A stretch of 64,000 nt of DNA from Pseudomonas leptonychotis. Lineage in GTDB: Bacteria; Pseudomonadota; Gammaproteobacteria; Pseudomonadales; Pseudomonadaceae. This document shows positions 59,809-64,000 of the stretch, in pieces (within the stretch, counting starts at the first letter, position 1; every line of letters starts with the position of its first letter). Made by a program: the position numbers and the translations under genes. A model generated the notes under the pieces. That model saw nothing but the letters and a program-made list of their open reading frames with translations. It was not told where the DNA came from and did not search any database. The stretch covers positions 372,001-436,000 of the forward strand of contig NZ_RFLV01000002.1 in the NCBI RefSeq assembly GCF_004920405.1, written 5' to 3'.

Positions 59809-61581
59809 TTAGTAAGTACGGATCTTGGGTTCAAACGCCGGCACTGTCTTCGGCGTGAAATTGACGGCACGCTTGCTAACGCGCTTCTCACCTGGGAAAT
59901 ACAGGGAGTGGCACAGCCAGTTTTCGTCATCACGCTCTTCGAAGTCTTCGCGGGCATGAGCACCACGGGACTCCTTACGAGCCTCCGCAGCCACCGCAGT
60001 TGCCTCGGCAACCTCGAGAAGGTTTTGCAGTTCCAACGCTTCGATACGCGCAGTGTTAAACGCCTGACTCTTATCCGAAATCTTCACGTTCGCGATACGC
60101 TCACGCAGGTCGGTCAGCTGTTCGATGCCCTTCTGCATGTATTCGCCGGTGCGGAATACGCCGAAGTAGTTCTGCATGCAGTTCTGCAATTCTTTACGCA
60201 GCGGTGCGACGTCTTCGCCCGTGGTGCGCTCATTAACGCCAGCCAGGCGATTGAGTGACTGATCGATGTCAGTCTGCGATGCACCGCGTGCTTCTACGCC
60301 TTCTTTCAGCGCTTTTTCCAGGTGGATACCGGCGGCACGACCGAACACAACCAAATCGAGCAACGAGTTACCGCCCAGGCGGTTGGCGCCGTGTACCGAT
60401 ACGCACGCCACTTCACCTACAGCGAACAGCCCGTCGATGATCTTGTCGTTGCCGTTGGCATCTTGCGTGATGGCCTGACCATGAATATTGGTCGGTACAC
60501 CGCCCATCATGTAGTGGCAAGTCGGGACCACAGGAATAGGCGCAACCACCGGATCAACATGAGCAAAGGTCTTCGACAACTCGCAGATACCTGGCAGGCG
60601 GCTGTGCAGCACTTCCTCACCCAGGTGATCGAGTTTCAACATCACATGATCGCCATCTGGACCACAACCGTTACCGGCGATGATTTCCTTGACCATCGAG
60701 CGCGCAACCACATCGCGACCAGCCAAGTCTTTGGCGTTGGGCGCATAACGCTCCATGAAACGCTCGCCGTGCTTGTTGATCAGGTAACCACCTTCACCAC
60801 GGCAACCTTCGGTCACCAGGGTACCGGCGCCTGCAATGCCGGTCGGGTGGAACTGCCACATTTCGATGTCCTGCACCGGCACACCCGCACGCAGGGCCAT
60901 GCCCACGCCGTCGCCCGTATTAATCAGGGCGTTAGTGGTGGATGCGTAAATACGACCAGCACCGCCGGTGGCCAGAACAGTGGCCTTGGCGCGAATGTAC
61001 ACGGTTTCGCCGGTTTCAATGCAGATGGCGATGGTGCCAACCACAGCGCCGTCCTGGTTTTTCACCAGATCGACTGCGTACCACTCATTGAGAAACGAGG
61101 TGCCAGCCTTGAGGTTGGCTTGGTACAGGGTGTGCAGCAGAGCATGACCGGTACGGTCGGCTGCAGCGCAAGTACGCGCAGCCTGCGTTGGATCATTAGG
61201 GCCTTTCGACTGACCGCCGAACGGACGCTGATAGATGCGGCCCTGCTCGGTACGCGAGAACGGCAGACCCATGTGTTCCAGTTCGAACACGGCTTCTGGA
61301 CCTACGGAACACATGTACTCGATAGCGTCCTGGTCACCGATATAGTCGGAACCCTTGACGGTGTCATACATGTGCCAGCGCCAATCGTCGTTCGGATCAG
61401 CAGAGGCGATGGCGCAGGTGATGCCGCCCTGGGCAGACACCGTGTGCGAACGCGTCGGGAACACCTTGGTCACAACAGCCGTCTTATGACCGCCCTGAGC
61501 CAACTGCAACGCAGCGCGCATACCCGCGCCGCCGCCACCAATAATGATGGCGTCATATGAAAGAGTGCGAATGCTTGTCAT
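59809..61581 (-). CDS. sdhA: Succinate dehydrogenase flavoprotein subunit
   Basis: A 590-residue catalytic subunit that oxidises succinate to fumarate with covalently bound FAD. FAD-binding [17 protein letters not shown] is at residues 12-28; the flavin-linked His46 is in [10 protein letters not shown]; the substrate-site segment [20 protein letters not shown] is intact. It follows sdhD by three bases within sdhCDAB. Confidence 0.98.
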   Translation of the reverse strand: MTSIRTLSYDAIIIGGGGAGMRAALQLAQGGHKTAVVTKVFPTRSHTVSAQGGITCAIASADPNDDWRWHMYDTVKGSDYIGDQDAIEYMCSVGPEAVFELEHMGLPFSRTEQGRIYQRPFGGQSKGPNDPTQAARTCAAADRTGHALLHTLYQANLKAGTSFLNEWYAVDLVKNQDGAVVGTIAICIETGETVYIRAKATVLATGGAGRIYASTTNALINTGDGVGMALRAGVPVQDIEMWQFHPTGIAGAGTLVTEGCRGEGGYLINKHGERFMERYAPNAKDLAGRDVVARSMVKEIIAGNGCGPDGDHVMLKLDHLGEEVLHSRLPGICELSKTFAHVDPVVAPIPVVPTCHYMMGGVPTNIHGQAITQDANGNDKIIDGLFAVGEVACVSVHGANRLGGNSLLDLVVFGRAAGIHLEKALKEGVEARGASQTDIDQSLNRLAGVNERTTGEDVAPLRKELQNCMQNYFGVFRTGEYMQKGIEQLTDLRERIANVKISDKSQAFNTARIEALELQNLLEVAEATAVAAEARKESRGAHAREDFEERDDENWLCHSLYFPGEKRVSKRAVNFTPKTVPAFEPKIRTY

Positions 61582-61584
61582 GGA

Positions 61585-61953
61585 TCAGTTACCCCAAAAA
61601 ATCTGCACGCCCCAGGCGAAGAACGCGAACATGGCAACACCACACGCGGCCTGAAACAGAAAACGCACACCAGTCGCCCACTTACCCAGCGCCATTGGCG
61701 TCAGGTAGTCGGTGGAAATTGTCCACATACCAACCCAGGCGTGAACGCTGAGCGCCACCAAGGTCAGCAGACTGAAAATGCGCATTGCGTTATTGGAGAA
61801 CAATGCATGCCACTCGGCATAACCCAGACCCGGATTACACAGAATAAAGCCGAGCAGAAACAGCACATAAACCGCGAGAATGACTGCAGACACACGCTGA
61901 GCCATCCAGTCATAAAGACCCGAACGCGAGAAATTCGTGACGTTGGTTACCAT
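61585..61953 (-). CDS. sdhD: Succinate dehydrogenase membrane anchor subunit D
   Basis: A 122-residue integral protein with three membrane helices that hold heme b and the quinone site together with SdhC. The N-terminus MVTNVTNFSRSGLYDWMAQR is the usual one; the heme-site segment is SVHAWVGMWTISTDYL. The ATG at 61953 overlaps the sdhC stop by seven bases; a start two codons upstream is possible but unlike the family. Confidence 0.95.
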   Translation of the reverse strand: MVTNVTNFSRSGLYDWMAQRVSAVILAVYVLFLLGFILCNPGLGYAEWHALFSNNAMRIFSLLTLVALSVHAWVGMWTISTDYLTPMALGKWATGVRFLFQAACGVAMFAFFAWGVQIFWGN

Positions 61954-62321
61954 ATCCACACCCCCAGCAACACGATCACGATCGTCGACACGACGAGAAC
62001 GATTTTCGAGCCCAGCTTGCCGCCTTCCAGCGTCTCACCGATACCCATGTCCATGATCAAGTGGCGTACACCGGCCACCAGGTGGTAAAGCAGAGCGGAC
62101 AACAGACCCCAAATCACAAACTTGGCCAGCGGGCTGGTCAAGCATTCCTGCACCTGGGCGAAGCCCTCTGCGGACGCCAGCGACTTGTCGAGGCCATATA
62201 ACAAAATGGCAATACCAACAAAGAGGATGACACCGGAGATACGGTGAAGAATGGACGTGTAAGCAGTGATTGGGAGTTTGATAGTCCTAAGGTCTAGGTT
62301 TACAGGTCTTTGGCTATTCAC
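61947..62321 (-). CDS. sdhC: Succinate dehydrogenase cytochrome b556 subunit C
   Basis: A 124-residue, three-helix membrane subunit. RPVNLDLRTIKLPITAYTS opens the conserved region, HRISGVILFVG is the quinone-site helix, and LYHLVAGVRHLIMDMG carries the heme-ligand His. The annotated start is a GTG at 62321; only two more codons are open upstream before a stop, and there is no clear ribosome site, so translation may be modest. It is the first gene of sdhCDAB-sucAB-lpdG-sucCD, divergent from gltA. Confidence 0.94.
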   Translation of the reverse strand: MNSQRPVNLDLRTIKLPITAYTSILHRISGVILFVGIAILLYGLDKSLASAEGFAQVQECLTSPLAKFVIWGLLSALLYHLVAGVRHLIMDMGIGETLEGGKLGSKIVLVVSTIVIVLLGVWIW

Positions 62322-62452
62322 GGCTTTTTATCACACTGAGAGCCCCTAACTATCAGGGCAAAGTTGTCGGGAGGTGCACTGGTCAGGTACCCATCACCCA
62401 AGGAGTGACAGCTACCAAAAGACAGGCTAAAGCCCTTGGTAGCTGGGCGCAG

Positions 62453-62481
62453 AGTATAGACAGTTAGGTTACTAATGACAA
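62453..62481 (-). promoter_or_regulatory. sdhC: Sigma-70-type promoter of the sdhCDAB operon
   Basis: On the minus strand TTGTCA (62481-62476), a 17-base spacer and TATACT (62458-62453): five of six matches to each consensus hexamer at ideal spacing. Transcription should start near 62446, leaving a leader of about 125 bases before the GTG. Confidence 0.75.
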
Positions 62482-62595
62482 TCCGAGGACCTCTGCCTAA
62501 AAGCGCATTGCACAGTGTTTATAAATCACGTAAAGGGCTGCCCACAAACACCGCAAAACACCCGCAAACCCTTCTGCCGCCTGGGTTTTCGCAAA

Positions 62596-62623
62596 TTGAC
62601 ATTCGAATTTATCTCACTATAGT
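62596..62623 (+). promoter_or_regulatory. gltA: Sigma-70-type promoter of gltA
   Basis: TTGACA (62596-62601), a 16-base spacer and TATAGT (62618-62623): a perfect -35 and a five-of-six -10. The start should lie near 62630, about 53 bases before the ATG. Confidence 0.8.
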
Positions 62624-62682
62624 GGTGCGGGCCCTGCGTGGGGGGCAGTCAGATGATTTCAAGCATAACTAGGAGGCCAAAC

Positions 62683-63957
62683 ATGGCTGACAAAAAAGCG
62701 CAGTTGATCATCGAGGGCGCAGCCCCCGTCGAGCTGCCCATTTTAACCGGCACCGTTGGTCCCGATGTAATTGACGTGCGGGGCTTAACCGCCACGGGGC
62801 GTTTCACCTTTGATCCTGGCTTTATGTCCACCGCCTCGTGCGAGTCGAAGATCACCTACATCGACGGCGACCAGGGCATCCTGCTGCACCGCGGCTACCC
62901 TATTGAACAGCTGGCAGAGCAGTCCGATTACCTGGAAACCTGCTACCTGCTGCTGAACGGCGAACTGCCGAGCGCAGCAGAAAAAGCCACATTCGTCAGC
63001 ACCATCAAGAACCACACCATGGTTCATGAGCAGCTGAAGACTTTCTATAACGGCTTCCGCCGTGATGCCCACCCAATGGCCATCATGTGTGGCGTAGTCG
63101 GCGCCCTCTCGGCCTTCTACCACGACTCGCTGGACATCAATAATCCGCATCACCGCGAAGTCTCGGCCATGCGCCTGATCGCTAAGATGCCGACCATCGC
63201 CGCCATGACCTACAAGTACTCCATGGGTCAACCGATGATGTATCCGCGTAATGACCTTAATTACGCAGAAAACTTCCTGCACATGATGTTCAACACCCCG
63301 TGCGAGATCAAACCGATCAGCCCGGTACTGGCCAAGGCCATGGATAAGATCTTTATCCTGCATGCCGACCATGAGCAGAACGCTTCTACCTCCACTGTCC
63401 GCCTGGCCGGCTCTTCGGGTGCCAACCCGTTTGCCTGTATCGCTGCCGGTATCGCCGCTCTTTGGGGCCCGGCGCACGGCGGTGCTAACGAAGCCGTTCT
63501 GGCCATGCTTGACGAGATCGGCGATGTATCCAACATCGACACGTTCATCGCCAAGGCTAAAGACAAGAACGATCCGTTCAAGCTGATGGGCTTCGGTCAC
63601 CGCGTTTACAAAAACCGTGACCCCCGCGCCACTGTGATGAAGCAGACGTGCGACGAAGTACTGAAAGAACTGGGCATCACCAATGATCCGCAACTGGCCC
63701 TGGCCATGCGCCTGGAAGAGATCGCCCTGACTGACCCGTACTTCAAAGAGCGCAACCTGTACCCGAACGTCGACTTCTACTCGGGCATCATCCTCAAGGC
63801 GATCGGCATTCCAACCAGCATGTTCACCGTGATCTTCGCCCTGGCGCGGACCGTCGGCTGGATCTCCCACTGGAAAGAAATGCTCTCCAGCCCGTACAAG
63901 ATTGGCCGTCCACGCCAGCTGTACACCGGCTACCCGCAGCGCGATATGAAGAAATAA
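62683..63957 (+). CDS. gltA: Citrate synthase (type II)
   Basis: A 424-residue enzyme that condenses acetyl-CoA with oxaloacetate, the first step of the TCA cycle. Catalytic residues: His265 (GPAHGGAN), His306 ([12 protein letters not shown]) and Asp364 (PNVDFYSG). The N-terminal beta-rich extension ([16 protein letters not shown]) marks the hexameric, NADH-sensitive Gram-negative type. A perfect AGGAGG lies six bases before the ATG, overriding the longer frame from 62638. It is divergent from sdhC. Confidence 0.98.
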   Translation: MADKKAQLIIEGAAPVELPILTGTVGPDVIDVRGLTATGRFTFDPGFMSTASCESKITYIDGDQGILLHRGYPIEQLAEQSDYLETCYLLLNGELPSAAEKATFVSTIKNHTMVHEQLKTFYNGFRRDAHPMAIMCGVVGALSAFYHDSLDINNPHHREVSAMRLIAKMPTIAAMTYKYSMGQPMMYPRNDLNYAENFLHMMFNTPCEIKPISPVLAKAMDKIFILHADHEQNASTSTVRLAGSSGANPFACIAAGIAALWGPAHGGANEAVLAMLDEIGDVSNIDTFIAKAKDKNDPFKLMGFGHRVYKNRDPRATVMKQTCDEVLKELGITNDPQLALAMRLEEIALTDPYFKERNLYPNVDFYSGIILKAIGIPTSMFTVIFALARTVGWISHWKEMLSSPYKIGRPRQLYTGYPQRDMKK

Positions 63958-63974
63958 TTCAGTTCTCGCCGCAC

Positions 63975-64000
63975 AAAAAGGCTGCCCTCGGGCAGCCTTT
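63975..64000 (+). terminator. gltA: Rho-independent terminator of gltA (cut by the window end)
   Basis: AAGGCTGCCC pairs with GGGCAGCCTT across a TC turn, with T residues continuing to the last base of the window, about 20 bases after the gltA stop. Confidence 0.85.

Larger units (their letters stand above)
62322..62682. other. gltA-sdhC divergent control region
   Basis: A 361-base region without a gene. It holds two outward-facing sigma-70-type promoters, one for sdhC on minus and one for gltA on plus, about 115 bases apart between their -35 boxes, and a leader of about 125 bases before sdhC. Both are listed separately. Nothing else is supported. Confidence 0.75.

Noticed and set aside
60322..61560. 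412-codon open frame on plus, opposite sdhA
   Set aside because: Opposite a complete sdhA with all cofactor residues. The product is His/Thr/Arg-rich without recognisable domains.
62785..63870. 361-codon open frame on minus, opposite gltA
   Set aside because: A shadow of citrate synthase. Val/Gly/His/Gln-rich with no ribosome site.

Overview
The window is ordinary chromosomal sequence from a Pseudomonas species. The evidence is the TCA-cycle block (gltA divergent from sdhCDAB-sucAB-lpdG-sucCD), a braB-type brnQ beside sucD, htpG, the fabA-fabB pair next to a hybrid sensor kinase and gpsA, and the tgpA/DUF58/moxR operon. From memory this order resembles the P. aeruginosa PAO1 PA1580-PA1622 region, with differences near the left end. 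The base composition is moderately GC-rich throughout. I see no rRNA, tRNA, CRISPR array, insertion sequence or prophage gene, so this looks like core genome with a few accessory genes.

Layout, left to right. 1-2.1 kb: the 3' end of a TatD-type hydrolase gene and a chemoreceptor. 2.1-7.8 kb (minus strand): a likely operon of moxR, DUF58, tgpA, a CHAD protein and a TesB-like thioesterase. 7.9-10.6 kb: a P-type cation ATPase. 10.7-19.7 kb: flavin reductase, small lipoprotein, RssA-type patatin, DUF945, AI-2E exporter family, DUF4892, GST, two alpha/beta hydrolases and a hotdog thioesterase. 19.7-27.5 kb: acyl-CoA synthetase, sixA, DUF4389, gpsA, a PA1611-like hybrid kinase, fabA and fabB, giving a lipid-metabolism neighbourhood.

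27.6-33 kb (minus): an exported DUF1329/DUF1302 pair, a DUF3859 protein and an exported amidohydrolase. 33-37.5 kb (plus): a periplasmic solute-binding protein, OsmC and pirin in one overlapping operon, then an ECF sigma factor, its anti-sigma factor and a secreted DUF4394 protein. 37.5-43 kb (minus): an exported dienelactone hydrolase, an HD-GYP response regulator, and a large MHYT/PAS hybrid histidine kinase whose reading frame is broken inside the ATP-binding domain. 43-50.6 kb: htpG with a clear heat-shock promoter, a conserved membrane-anchored protein, tandem hotdog thioesterases, an acidic lipoprotein, MAPEG, DUF599 and brnQ. 50.9-64 kb: the TCA gene block.

No clearly new system is visible. 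The observations most worth a second look are: the single-base frameshift that splits the MHYT hybrid kinase (about 40588); a two-part motif shared upstream of the ECF sigma gene and the DUF4394 gene, which suggests an autoregulated one-target regulon; a palindromic candidate operator upstream of fabA; well-formed promoters for htpG, gltA and sdhC; and two unexplained hairpins between lpdG and sucC.
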